Source: UBA2231 sp964415175
Lineage (GTDB): Bacteria; Elusimicrobiota; Elusimicrobia; Elusimicrobiales; UBA9959
Assembly (NCBI GenBank): GCA_964415175.1
Contig: CAYPYG010000008.1
Coordinates: 26,122 to 90,121, forward strand
Reading direction: 5' to 3'
Length of the DNA stretch: 64,000 nucleotides
A program made the position numbers and the translations under genes. A model generated the notes under the pieces. That model made no database searches. It was not told where the DNA came from and was given only the letters and a program-made list of their open reading frames with translations. Shown piece after piece: positions 1 to 8,362 of this stretch. Positions within the stretch are counted from its first letter, which is position 1; the number at the start of each line of letters is the position of its first letter.

Positions 1-65
1 AATTCATTAACTTCGGCTTCGGAGGCCTGGGGGTTAATGACCAATATGAGTTCGTACGTGTTCAT
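1..65 (-). CDS. rpsF: 30S ribosomal protein S6, N-terminal fragment
   Basis: Only the first 21 codons and part of the next are present; the gene runs off the left edge. The translation begins MNTYELILVINPQ, which matches the conserved N-terminus of S6 (first beta strand, M-x-x-Y-E-hydrophobic pattern). S6 binds 16S rRNA in the small-subunit platform together with S18. There is no Shine-Dalgarno sequence before the ATG, but a good sigma70-type promoter ends only nine bases upstream, so the message is probably leaderless or nearly so. Identification rests on a short stretch, but the pattern is characteristic. Confidence 0.8.
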   Translation of the reverse strand, partial: MNTYELILVINPQASEAEVNE

Positions 66-74
66 AGTAGGTCA

Positions 75-103
75 AGGATAGCAAATTAAGCGCCGTTTTT
101 CAA
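75..103 (-). promoter_or_regulatory. sigma70-type promoter of rpsF
   Basis: On the minus strand TTGAAA (98-103) is separated by exactly 17 bases from TATCCT (75-80). The rpsF start codon at 63-65 begins nine bases past the -10 box, so the transcript start falls next to the ATG. The promoter overlaps the last codons of the upstream cyclase gene. Confidence 0.6.
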
Positions 104-1480
104 TGAAGCGCCGTCGCGCTCTCCCCGGTCCCCGGGATCGAGCGGCTCGAAAAGGTCCAGCGGGTCCTTCCAGCCGCGTATGGCGTGGGCGCCCAGGTCC
201 CTGTAGGAGAACGCGCCGGCCGTGGCCTCCCTCACCTTCCGGGAGACTATGGCGGAGGTACCCAGTCTCTTATTGACGCCCTCCAGCCGCGAGGCCAGGT
301 TGACCGGCTCGCCCACCGCGGTGTACTCCATCTTCTCCTCGCTGCCGATGTTCCCGACCAGGGCGTCCCCGCTGGTGACGCAGAGCCCCATCCTTATGGC
401 GACCAGCCCCTGGCTGGCCCGGTGGGCGTTGAAGGCCGACAGCGCCCAGCGCATCTCGAGCGCGGCGCGCACGGCCCGCTCCTCCGGGTTCGCCGCGGGC
501 AGCGGCGCGCCGAATATGGCCAGCAGACCGTCGCCGAGGAACTTGTCCACGATGCCGCCGCGGGCGCGGATGACCCGGGTCATCAGCGAGAAATAATCGT
601 TGAGCAGCTTCACCATCTCCTCGGGCTGGTGGCTCTGCCCCAGGACGCTGAAGTCGCGGATATCGGCGAAAATGACGGCGATATGGCGGCGCTCGCCGCC
701 GAGCGGCAGCTTGCCGTCCAGCACCGCGTCGGCGATCTCGCCCGAGACGTAGCGGCCGAAGATGCTGCGGATGCGGTCGCGCTCGCGCAGCCCCCGGACC
801 ATGTCGTTGAAGGCCGAGGCCAGCAGGCCTATCTCGTCGGAACTGCGCCAGGTCACCTCGGTGTCGAGCCGCCCTTCGCCGACCTCGCGCGCCGCGCGGG
901 CCAGCATGGGGATCGGCCGCATCAGCCAGCTGACTATGGCGATGGTGCCCAGCAGCGCGGCCGTCAGCGCGGCCAGCGTGACGTAAAGCACCTTGCGGCG
1001 CATGGGGGCAAGGGCGCCCGCCATGCTCCCGGGAGTGAGGACTATGGCCGCGGTGGCGGCGCGGCCGCCCCCGGCGACGACGGGAACGGCGATATACCAG
1101 CCGCCGTCCGGGCAGCGGGCGGCGGTCATGCCCGCAGCGGTCCTGGCCGCGGCCCCTTCGGCGGAATCGTCCTGCTCGCCGACCATCGAAGCCAGGGAAT
1201 GAGAAAGTATGCGCCCGCCGGGAGCGGTGACCAGCGCGCGGTCGATGGCCTTCTCCCGCGTCATGGCGTTCACGGCGAGGTGGAGGTTGAAAACGTCCAG
1301 TTCGGGGAGGAAGGCCTCGCGGGCGGAACGGGCGAAGGCCTCGGCCCGCAGCTTCATCTCGCCCAGCAGGGCCTCGCGGGAGGCGTCGAGCAGTATATGC
1401 GCCATCGCGGCCATCACGGCCAGGATGAGGGCCGAGGAAAAGACGCAGATCTTGAGAGCCATCCTGCTGAAGTTCTTCAT
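86..1480 (-). CDS. membrane-bound class III adenylate/guanylate cyclase with HAMP domain
   Basis: 464 residues. It makes a cyclic nucleotide, most likely cAMP, from NTP at the inner face of the cytoplasmic membrane. Seen: TM helix at about 10-30, a periplasmic sensor region of about 130 residues, a second TM at 165-187, a HAMP linker (about 188-240) and a class III catalytic domain (265-440). Metal-binding aspartates are D273 (in FADIRDF) and D317 (in KFLGDG); the transition-state pair is N394/R398 (in VNLASR), with K383 in the substrate-specificity position. All key residues are present, so it should be active. It is last in an operon behind a PorV-like gene and a secreted FlgD-domain protein, 21 bases after the latter, with a GGGGA ribosome site. 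The sensed ligand is unknown. Confidence 0.9.
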   Translation of the reverse strand: MKNFSRMALKICVFSSALILAVMAAMAHILLDASREALLGEMKLRAEAFARSAREAFLPELDVFNLHLAVNAMTREKAIDRALVTAPGGRILSHSLASMVGEQDDSAEGAAARTAAGMTAARCPDGGWYIAVPVVAGGGRAATAAIVLTPGSMAGALAPMRRKVLYVTLAALTAALLGTIAIVSWLMRPIPMLARAAREVGEGRLDTEVTWRSSDEIGLLASAFNDMVRGLRERDRIRSIFGRYVSGEIADAVLDGKLPLGGERRHIAVIFADIRDFSVLGQSHQPEEMVKLLNDYFSLMTRVIRARGGIVDKFLGDGLLAIFGAPLPAANPEERAVRAALEMRWALSAFNAHRASQGLVAIRMGLCVTSGDALVGNIGSEEKMEYTAVGEPVNLASRLEGVNKRLGTSAIVSRKVREATAGAFSYRDLGAHAIRGWKDPLDLFEPLDPGDRGERDGASLKNGA

Positions 1481-1501
1481 CGTGGTCCCCGGGCGCGGTC
1501 C

Positions 1502-3976
1502 CTAGTAGAGCACCGCCAGCTTGAATTTCTGCGTCTGGCTGCCTCCGCCGGGATAATCCTTGGTGAGCATGACGGCGTAACCGCCGGGCTCCACCATCGA
1601 ACCCGCGCCGTTGCGGCCGTTCCAGGTCCAGACCTTGTTGCCGCCGGAGGGTTCGTAGGCCGAACGCGACCAGACCTCGCGGCCCTGCAGCGTGAACACG
1701 CGCAGCGTCACGGTCGCCGGGCCGGAGAGATTGAAGCCGATGCTGGTGGGGCCGGAGGCGGGGTCGAAAGGATTGGGCCAGTTGTACGGCTTCGAGATCG
1801 CGGCCTCGCTGGCGCTCACCCAGACCTGCACTCCGGAGCCGGGAGCCGAGAATTCGCCCAGCACGCCGGCCTCGCTCCTGGCCCGGGCGCGGGCGTAATA
1901 AGTCCTGCCGGAGACCAGCGTATTGGTCGAATAGCTCAGCGCGCCCGAAGCGAGGACCGAGTCCGTTCCCAGGTCGTTGCCGCCGGGGAAAGTGCCGAAT
2001 TCCAGGATGTACTCGTATATCGGCACGGCGCCCGCCGGGGGCGACCAGGCGAACACCGCCGTCCCGTCGTACGAGTACGGCGACGACGGCTGCGGCGGCT
2101 CGGGCCGGCCCGGCGCCTCCAGGTTGCCCAGCGAGCCCGGGGTGGTGGAGACCGGCACGGAGAAGGCCGTGGGCACCGAGGCGCGGTTGAGGGCGCGCAC
2201 GCGCGCGGTATAGACCGTGCCCGGCGCCAGGGAACCGAAATAGGCCGTGGTCTCCGTCGTCAGCGGCGCGGAACTGACCGTCACGAAATTATCCAGCGAG
2301 AGCTGCGCCTCGAAGACGGTGCCGTCCGGGTTGCCGGCGCCGTTCCAGACCAGCACCGCGCTGGAGACGTGCACCTTCGAAAAGGACGGCGCGAAAGGCG
2401 GCGCCGCCATGGTCGGCGTCGAGACCGTCTGCGCGAAATCCGTATAGGCGCCGTTGAGGCCCAGCGCCCTGACCCGGAAGTAGTAGGTGGTGTTGACCAG
2501 CAGGCCCGCCGGCGCCGAGGATACGCCGGTCAGGAAGCCGGTCGAGACCGGGGCGGCGAAAGCCCCGGAAGTCGAAAAGCTCAGCTCGTACGAAGTATAG
2601 GCCGGGTTGAAGCCGGTGGCGGCCGCGCCCGAAGACCAGGCGACGGAAAGCGAATAACTGGACAGGCCGACGAAAGCGGAATCCTGCGTCGTCACCGGCG
2701 GCGCCGCCCAGGTCCAGGTGGAGATGGTCGGGGAGGCCGCGCTGTCGCCCAGGTCGGTATAGGCCGTAAGGAACCGGTATATCGTGGTGTCCGGCGTGAG
2801 GCCCGTCTCCCCGGCCGCGGTCGAATCCTTGGAGGCCGAGACGCCGGTGAAAGAGGCGGTGAAGGGAAGGGTTTCCGTACCGGCGAAGAGCCGGAACTGC
2901 CTGACGGTAAGGTCGGGCAGCATGGACAGCGGGCCGCCGAACTCCGCGTCGAGCATACCGTCCCAGGAGTAGGAGACCGAGGTCTTGAAGACGCCGGTGA
3001 AGGCCAGGCCCGTGGGGGAGGAGGGAAGTATGCCCATGGAGACGGTGCCCGAGGAGCCGCTGGAAGCGACCCCTCCGAAGACTATATCCTCGCCTCCCCG
3101 GCCGGCCGCCGTGGATAACACTAGAGAATCCGAGGAGATCGAGGCTGCGAGGAGTTTTATCCTTCCGCCGCCTCCTCCGCCGCCGGGATTGGTCGGCACG
3201 CCGCCGTTGCAGATAGCCGAGCCGCCCAAACCGCCCTCGGCATATATACTGGCGTCGGAGAGATCGAGAGGTCCGTCGGACCGCAGAACGATACCGCCGC
3301 CGGAACCGCCGCCGCCTCCTCCCGCGTTACCGGCGCAATCGGAAGCATTCAGACCCGTGCCCCCCTCCAGACCATTCGCTGAAACCGTGCCGGTAACTAC
3401 TATGTAGCCGGCTGAAATATATATCAGACCGCCGCCGACGCCGCCGGAACCGCTGGTAGCGTCGGGGTCCCCGCCGCCGCCGCCCCCGCCGCCGGAACCC
3501 AAGTGTATATCGTCGGCGGAAAAGGGAACGCTCATCTGCGAGGTAGGGCCGTAAGGAAGGCCGCCTGTCCCGGCCCCGGCCCCGGCGCCATCCCCACCGG
3601 AAGAACCGTCGGAGTCCGCGTCGCCGTGTCCGCCGCCGCCGCCGCCGGAACCGGCATCGCTCCCGTGGCCGCCGCCGGAGCCGAAACCCTGGCCTCCGGC
3701 CAGGCCGGGCTCGCCAGCGGCGCCGCCGGCGTGGCCGCGGCCGTTGGCGTTAAGATGACCGTGTATGGTCACGGTGGAGGCGTAGATGAAAAGACCCGTA
3801 CCCTGGCCCACGAAAACAGTGTCGCCGGCCTGGATGGTAAAATTCCCCACGCTGGTATAAGTGCCGCTCAGGGTGGCGTAATTTGCAGGCGTGAGATCGT
3901 TCCCTTCCAGGTCGTCCGCCATTACTGGCAGCGGGGCCAGAAGCAGCGCGGAAGCGAGAACGGCGGATTTCTTCAT
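1502..3976 (-). CDS. secreted glycine-rich protein with fibronectin III domains and FlgD-like C-terminal Ig domain
   Basis: 824 residues with a signal peptide (cleavage after about residue 20, VMA-DD). Residues about 80-290 are extremely glycine-rich, with runs of six or more Gly mixed with Asp/Ser/Ala, resembling repetitive adhesin stalks. Residues about 320-720 read as four fibronectin type III-like modules (repeated YxLSFS..., TTYYFRVRA patterns). The last 95 residues (PYNWPNPFDP start, then T-hydrophobic-x-V-F-x-L-Q-G-x-E-V) form a FlgD/CTD-like Ig domain of the type used as a C-terminal sorting or anchor module. Its start codon overlaps the stop of the PorV-like gene upstream (3973-3976), so the two are coupled. 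It is probably an exported surface protein handled by that barrel. Its ligand is unknown. Confidence 0.8.
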   Translation of the reverse strand: MKKSAVLASALLLAPLPVMADDLEGNDLTPANYATLSGTYTSVGNFTIQAGDTVFVGQGTGLFIYASTVTIHGHLNANGRGHAGGAAGEPGLAGGQGFGSGGGHGSDAGSGGGGGGHGDADSDGSSGGDGAGAGAGTGGLPYGPTSQMSVPFSADDIHLGSGGGGGGGGDPDATSGSGGVGGGLIYISAGYIVVTGTVSANGLEGGTGLNASDCAGNAGGGGGGSGGGIVLRSDGPLDLSDASIYAEGGLGGSAICNGGVPTNPGGGGGGGRIKLLAASISSDSLVLSTAAGRGGEDIVFGGVASSGSSGTVSMGILPSSPTGLAFTGVFKTSVSYSWDGMLDAEFGGPLSMLPDLTVRQFRLFAGTETLPFTASFTGVSASKDSTAAGETGLTPDTTIYRFLTAYTDLGDSAASPTISTWTWAAPPVTTQDSAFVGLSSYSLSVAWSSGAAATGFNPAYTSYELSFSTSGAFAAPVSTGFLTGVSSAPAGLLVNTTYYFRVRALGLNGAYTDFAQTVSTPTMAAPPFAPSFSKVHVSSAVLVWNGAGNPDGTVFEAQLSLDNFVTVSSAPLTTETTAYFGSLAPGTVYTARVRALNRASVPTAFSVPVSTTPGSLGNLEAPGRPEPPQPSSPYSYDGTAVFAWSPPAGAVPIYEYILEFGTFPGGNDLGTDSVLASGALSYSTNTLVSGRTYYARARARSEAGVLGEFSAPGSGVQVWVSASEAAISKPYNWPNPFDPASGPTSIGFNLSGPATVTLRVFTLQGREVWSRSAYEPSGGNKVWTWNGRNGAGSMVEPGGYAVMLTKDYPGGGSQTQKFKLAVLY

Positions 3977-5808
3977 CGCCTCCCCCTCGCGGCCGCGTCT
4001 ATTTTCTCCCTGAGCCTGAGAGCGCTGTCGTTGAGCGGGTCCGCGTCGAGTATCTCTTTGACGCGGGAGCGCGCGGCGGTATAGTCGCCCTTGAGGTAGG
4101 AATCCACGGCCATGTAATAGAGCTTCTCCACGGCTTTGCGCTGCTCCTCGGTTATGGACGGCGCCAGCGCGGCGCGGCAGATCCGGCCGCGCTCCAGGGC
4201 CTCCTTATTGCCGGGGTCGTCGCCGAGCACCGACTCCAGCAATTCGAGCGCCTTGGCGTAGGCGCCGGCGTCGCAGAGTTCGGCCGCGCGGCCCAGCCTC
4301 TTTTCAAGCGACAGAGCCAGGCCGCGCCCGGCTATGGCCACTACGCTTTTCGCCCGCGCGTCGTCCGGCAGGAGGGCCAGGGCTTTCTTCGCCAACGCGC
4401 CGGCCCGGGCGTACTTCTCCGTCTTGAGCAGGACCGAAGCCTCCTCTATCAAGGCGTAGGCCTTGCGCTTCGCCTCCTCCTCTTTCTCGCGCAGCAGCAG
4501 GTCGCGCTGGCTCCGGTCCAGCCGGCGGTCGATCTCTTCGATACGGGCGGAAGCCTCGGCGTTGCCCGGGGCCAGCGACAGCACGCCGGCCCAGTACTCG
4601 CGGCTGGCTACCAGGTCCCCCCTGACGTAATACTGCTCGGCCAGGGCCCGCGTCCGCTCTATGACCTGACCGTTGATCCTTTCGTCCAGTTCCGCGCGGT
4701 ATTTCTCCAGTCTCTCGGAGATGCTCCCGTTGGACGGGTCCCAGAGCAGGGCGGTCTCCAGCGTCTTGATCGCCTTGGGTATGTCCCCGGCTTTGTGCAG
4801 CAGCTCGGCCTGCTGCAGGTAGGCCCCGGCCAGCCTGGCCGCGTCCTGTTTGTCGAAGCGGCTGATGCCGCGCTTGATGTAATCCTCGAGCTCGTCCATC
4901 GTTATGCCGAAACGGACGCCGAGGTCGATGGTGTGCACCGGGTCGAAATCGTTGAGGAACACCGCGTAATCCAGCGAATAATTGCCGGACCGCAGGCCGG
5001 CGCCGCTGGCCAGGCCGTCCGGCCCGGCGGAAAGCCGCAGGAAGGCGGTCCTCCTGTAGGCCAGCTCGGCGCCGGCCGAGAGATCGGCCCCGCCGCGCTC
5101 GTATTTTTCAAGCCCCAGGCCGGCCGAATAATCCAGGACGGACGAGAGCCGGCCGGAATAGGCCGCCGCGTAGTTCATACCCGAGGGGTAGGTTATCTCC
5201 CTGGAGAGCACGGCGAAAGAAGGGCGGAGCAGGTTCTTGACCGTCATGGCTATCGAGAATCCGCGCCAGGGGCCCGCCAGGAAACCGGCGTCGGCGCCCC
5301 AGCCTCCGCCGGAACTGTCGTCGACGAACTGCCTGACGGATTTAAGCGTAAGACCCGCGGCGGCGTCAAGCCCGGCAAAACCGAAACCGCGGCCGGCCGA
5401 GGCCAGGAAGGCCTCGCTGCCCACGGAGAATTCCCGCGGGGTATCGAAAGGCCCGCTGCGGCGCTCATAGCCGTCCCCGGCCTGCCTTATGTAGGCGCCG
5501 GCCAGGCCTATGCCCCGCCAGCCGGGATAGGCCAGGCTCATGAAAGAATGGCCGGTATCCTCCAGCAGCCAGGATTGCGCGAGGGCCAGTTCCGGCTTTT
5601 TAAGAGCGCCCAGTCCGGCCGGGTTCCAGAAGGCGGCGTCCGCGCCCGCGGCCAGGGCGGGGTATACCCCGCCAAGGGCCGCCCCGCGCCCCCCAGCCGG
5701 CTGAAGCAGGAAAGAGCCCGGCAGACCCGCGTCCTGTGAAGCGCGGGCCGGCATTGCAAAAGCGGTAAAAAAGGCCGCAAAAGCCGTAAGGGGCCGGGAA
5801 TGTCCCAT
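3973..5808 (-). CDS. PorV/PorQ-family outer-membrane barrel with C-terminal TPR region
   Basis: 611 residues with a signal peptide ending near ARA-SQ. Residues about 28-300 show the PorV/PorQ (UPF0164-like) pattern: G-x-A-A-L-G-G near the start, then a W-N-P-A-G-L motif and alternating amphipathic beta strands ending at a G-V-R-F-G strand. Residues about 320-605 are helical and carry several tetratricopeptide-like repeats (for example KAGDIPKAIKTLETALLWDP). In type IX secretion PorV shuttles cargo with a C-terminal sorting domain. Here the next gene, overlapping by four bases, encodes just such a C-terminal FlgD-like domain. The barrel-TPR fusion could tether the barrel to periplasmic partners (inference). 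Confidence 0.8.
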   Translation of the reverse strand: MGHSRPLTAFAAFFTAFAMPARASQDAGLPGSFLLQPAGGRGAALGGVYPALAAGADAAFWNPAGLGALKKPELALAQSWLLEDTGHSFMSLAYPGWRGIGLAGAYIRQAGDGYERRSGPFDTPREFSVGSEAFLASAGRGFGFAGLDAAAGLTLKSVRQFVDDSSGGGWGADAGFLAGPWRGFSIAMTVKNLLRPSFAVLSREITYPSGMNYAAAYSGRLSSVLDYSAGLGLEKYERGGADLSAGAELAYRRTAFLRLSAGPDGLASGAGLRSGNYSLDYAVFLNDFDPVHTIDLGVRFGITMDELEDYIKRGISRFDKQDAARLAGAYLQQAELLHKAGDIPKAIKTLETALLWDPSNGSISERLEKYRAELDERINGQVIERTRALAEQYYVRGDLVASREYWAGVLSLAPGNAEASARIEEIDRRLDRSQRDLLLREKEEEAKRKAYALIEEASVLLKTEKYARAGALAKKALALLPDDARAKSVVAIAGRGLALSLEKRLGRAAELCDAGAYAKALELLESVLGDDPGNKEALERGRICRAALAPSITEEQRKAVEKLYYMAVDSYLKGDYTAARSRVKEILDADPLNDSALRLREKIDAAARGRR

Positions 5809-5820
5809 TCATAGCAATAT

Positions 5821-5826
5821 ATTATA
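5821..5826 (-). promoter_or_regulatory. -10 box for the leftward PorV-like operon
   Basis: A perfect TATAAT on the minus strand lies 12 bases before the PorV-like start codon (5806-5808). No convincing -35 or Shine-Dalgarno is visible, so the leader would be very short. Confidence 0.4.
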
Positions 5827-5893
5827 TTAGACCGGCCGTAATCCAGCGAAGGCCCCGCTTCTCTGGGCCTTGCCGAAATGACATCTCTCTGCT

Positions 5894-6015
5894 AGACTAT
5901 ATTTACGACAATAGCACTCCCGCTCGCCGAAAGGCCGGGAACGCAAAGCTGCGGGGCTAATGGGACTGTGTCTCGATGCCGGACGAGCTGCCGAAACGGG
6001 TCAGTGATATAGTCT
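5894..6015 (+). promoter_or_regulatory. GEMM-I (c-di-GMP-I class) riboswitch
   Basis: The signature elements occur in order: a GAAA-capped hairpin (around 5927-5934), the conserved ACGCAAAGC segment (5941-5949), GGGGCTAA (5953-5960), and the closing GCCGG...GCTGCCGAAA strand (5979-5996). The whole is closed by a perfect 9-bp helix, 5894-5902 with 6007-6015. The layout matches GEMM-I aptamers, which bind c-di-GMP or, in some variants, 3',3'-cGAMP. It precedes a rho-independent terminator and a Kelch-repeat surface protein, a typical GEMM target. The 5' GCAAACC box of the consensus is poorly kept (here GCACTCC), so ligand type cannot be told from sequence. Confidence 0.75.
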
Positions 6016-6027
6016 TTACGCCAGTCG

Positions 6028-6088
6028 AGCTGCCGAAACGAGCGCCTGTTCCCCGCGGGGGACCGGACTTTCGGCGGCTTTTGTTTTT
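6028..6088 (+). terminator. riboswitch-controlled intrinsic terminator
   Basis: AGCTGCCGAAA (6028-6038) pairs with TTTCGGCGGCT (6069-6079), with one G-U pair, around an inner CCCCGCGGGG hairpin, followed by a U-rich tract (6079-6088). The 5' arm is an exact copy of the last strand of the upstream aptamer (5986-5996), which gives two competing partners for the same 3' arm. Confidence 0.75.
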
Positions 6089-6099
6089 GGGGTGAGGGA

Positions 6100-8358
6100 A
6101 TGAGACCCGTACCGACCAGGACCTTAGAGAGAGCGGCGCTTTACGCGGCCGCCCTGCTCCTGTGCGTGACGCCGCTCGGCGCCCAGTTCATCCCCGCCAC
6201 ACCTCTACCCCAGGCGCTGATGTCCCATACCGCCGTAAAACTGGACGGTCATGTTTACGTGGCGGGCGGCATTTCGGATACGGGCGGCCTCAAGGGCCAG
6301 GGAGGCTACCTCAATAACGTCTATTACTGTGCGCAGATGAATCCCGACGGTTCGCTCGGCGCCTGGCAGGTGGCCAGCCCCATGCCGGACCTCCTGGGCC
6401 TGGGCATGCACGCTTCGGTGGAGAAGAACGGCTTCATCTACGCTCTCGGCGGGGCCAACCTTTTCGGCGCTCGCGAGACCGTCTACTACTCTCGCGCCAA
6501 CGAGGACGGCACGCTCGCGGCCTGGAGCACGACGACCCCCATGCCCGCCAAGCTCATGGCCCATGCGGCCGCGGAACACGGCGGAAGGATCTACGTCATG
6601 GGCGGCATAGCCCGCAGCCTCGGGGCACAGTCGGCGGTCTATTCCTCTCCCATAAATGAGGACGGCACGCTTGGCGCGTGGCGCTCCGAACTCCCGCTTC
6701 CCGGGACCATGATGGGCCAAAGCGCCCTGGTCAGGGAAGGCAGGATATACCTGCTCGGCGGCTCGACCGATTCTAATCTCTACACTTCCGAGGGGCAACC
6801 CGCGACGCCGTCCGCGAAGGTCCTCTCCGCCGCCATCAACCCGGACGGCACGCTCGGGGCCTGGCAGGAACTCTCCCCGCTGCCCGAGCCCATGATGCTG
6901 CACGCGGCCGCCGCCACCTCCAACAGCGTCTACGTCTTCGGAGGCTTCAACGGCGGCGTCATGAACGCGGTCTATTTCGCGCCTTTCCTGGAGGACGGCG
7001 GCCTCGGGGACTGGCAGGCGCTGCACGCGCTGCCCGAGAACCTGCTCTCGCTGGCCGCCCTGGCCACCGAAGAATACGTCTATACGCTCGGCGGCGGCCT
7101 TTCGTACGTAGACGAGCCGCGCGACGCGGTATATTTCCTCAAGGTCAAATCGGAACTAAAAGCCTTCGTCAGGCTGCTGCCCCGGACCCTGAACGCCAGG
7201 TCCCGCGGGAAATGGGTCCATGTCATGCTCGGCTTCGCGGAAGGGGACGCCGGCTTCATAGACCCGGAGAGCGTCAGGATAACCGCCGTGGACGGACGGA
7301 CCATAACTCCCATTTACGCCGATCTGCCCAAGCACTCCAGGAAGTTCTTCTGGCGGAACGGCTACGACGACCGCGACGACCATGCCGACTGGGACGGCGA
7401 CGATGATTACGCCGACGACGACCGCGCCTTCCGCTCGCGCCTGTCCGGACACAGGCTGGCGGTCTTCAGGTTCAGCAGGCGCGACATACAGCGGGCCATG
7501 GACGGCGACGGCCAGGTGGAGATAAAAGTCGAGGGCAGCCTGACGGACGGCCGCTCCTTCTCCGGCGAGACCGTCGGCCGGGCGCTTATCAAGCGCCCCC
7601 GCTTCGTCTACGAACTGCGGCAGCGTGTCGGCGAGCGCGCCGGCCCCGGCGGCGTCAAGGTCCATCTCCCCGAGGGCTCGTTCAAGGGCAATCCCGAACT
7701 GCTGCTGACGGCCGCGCCGGAGGAAAAGGCCGCCGTCACGAAGACCGAGAAAGAGAAGCGCGATAACGGCATGAAAGCGCGGGGCATGGCCGCCGCCGGC
7801 CAGCCCTTCGAGTTCGGCCCGCACGGCATGACCTTCGGTACGCCGGTGAGAATATCGCTGCCTTACGACCGGAGCGCCTTCGTTCCCGGCAAGGCCCTGG
7901 CCGTGGGCTACTGGAACGCCGTGAAGTCCGAGTGGGAACTGCTGGCCTCCACGGTCGACGAGGAGAACGGGCTCGTCTCGGCCGAGACCTCCCACTTCTC
8001 CGTCTACCAGGTCATGACCGCCTCGCCGGCCGACGTGCCCGTTCCCGATGCCGCCCTCGCCTTCGGCGAGGTCTATGTCTTCCCCAACCCGGCCGTCAAC
8101 AGGCGGCCCGTCATACACGCCGAGGTCCCGTCCGGCGACGGCATGACGGTCAAGGTTTATACCGCGTCCGGCAGACTGGCGGACGAAGGCAGGGTGAGCG
8201 GGGCTCCCGGGCAGGTGGACGACGGCGCCGGGCCTGAAAGCGCTTACGAGTACGAGGTGCGCGAAAAACTTCAGGCCGGCGTCTATTATTTCACGGCGGA
8301 GGTGACGAAAGGAGCGCAGAAGATCTCCAGGTCGGGAAAATTCGCGGTGCTGAGATGA
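6100..8358 (+). CDS. secreted Kelch-repeat surface protein with FlgD-like C-terminal domain
   Basis: 752 residues. A signal peptide ends near LGA-QF (residue about 30). Residues about 33-350 hold six Kelch-like repeats marked by VYVxGG and N-x-DGTLGAW, which would form a beta propeller. A middle domain includes an Asp-rich stretch (about 422-446) likely to bind calcium. Residues about 510-660 resemble a ZU5-type beta domain (LPEGSF...GMTFGTPVRISLPYD). The last ~100 residues (VYVFPNPAVNRR start) are a FlgD/CTD-like sorting or anchor module. It starts after GTGAGGGA and is preceded by a GEMM riboswitch, so its expression is probably set by a cyclic dinucleotide. The next gene is a PorV-like barrel four bases downstream. 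The likely role is cell-surface adhesion or carbohydrate binding (inference). Confidence 0.8.
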   Translation: MRPVPTRTLERAALYAAALLLCVTPLGAQFIPATPLPQALMSHTAVKLDGHVYVAGGISDTGGLKGQGGYLNNVYYCAQMNPDGSLGAWQVASPMPDLLGLGMHASVEKNGFIYALGGANLFGARETVYYSRANEDGTLAAWSTTTPMPAKLMAHAAAEHGGRIYVMGGIARSLGAQSAVYSSPINEDGTLGAWRSELPLPGTMMGQSALVREGRIYLLGGSTDSNLYTSEGQPATPSAKVLSAAINPDGTLGAWQELSPLPEPMMLHAAAATSNSVYVFGGFNGGVMNAVYFAPFLEDGGLGDWQALHALPENLLSLAALATEEYVYTLGGGLSYVDEPRDAVYFLKVKSELKAFVRLLPRTLNARSRGKWVHVMLGFAEGDAGFIDPESVRITAVDGRTITPIYADLPKHSRKFFWRNGYDDRDDHADWDGDDDYADDDRAFRSRLSGHRLAVFRFSRRDIQRAMDGDGQVEIKVEGSLTDGRSFSGETVGRALIKRPRFVYELRQRVGERAGPGGVKVHLPEGSFKGNPELLLTAAPEEKAAVTKTEKEKRDNGMKARGMAAAGQPFEFGPHGMTFGTPVRISLPYDRSAFVPGKALAVGYWNAVKSEWELLASTVDEENGLVSAETSHFSVYQVMTASPADVPVPDAALAFGEVYVFPNPAVNRRPVIHAEVPSGDGMTVKVYTASGRLADEGRVSGAPGQVDDGAGPESAYEYEVREKLQAGVYYFTAEVTKGAQKISRSGKFAVLR

Positions 8359-8362
8359 CTTT

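Noticed and set aside
185..3118. A 977-codon open frame on the plus strand across the cyclase and FlgD-domain genes
   Set aside because: It is antisense to two well-supported genes, has low-complexity Arg/Gly/His composition and no start signal. Long antisense frames are common at this G+C.
3157..3820. A CRISPR-like array in the repetitive GCC-rich stretch
   Set aside because: It is the poly-glycine coding region of the surface protein; there are no regular spacers of constant length.
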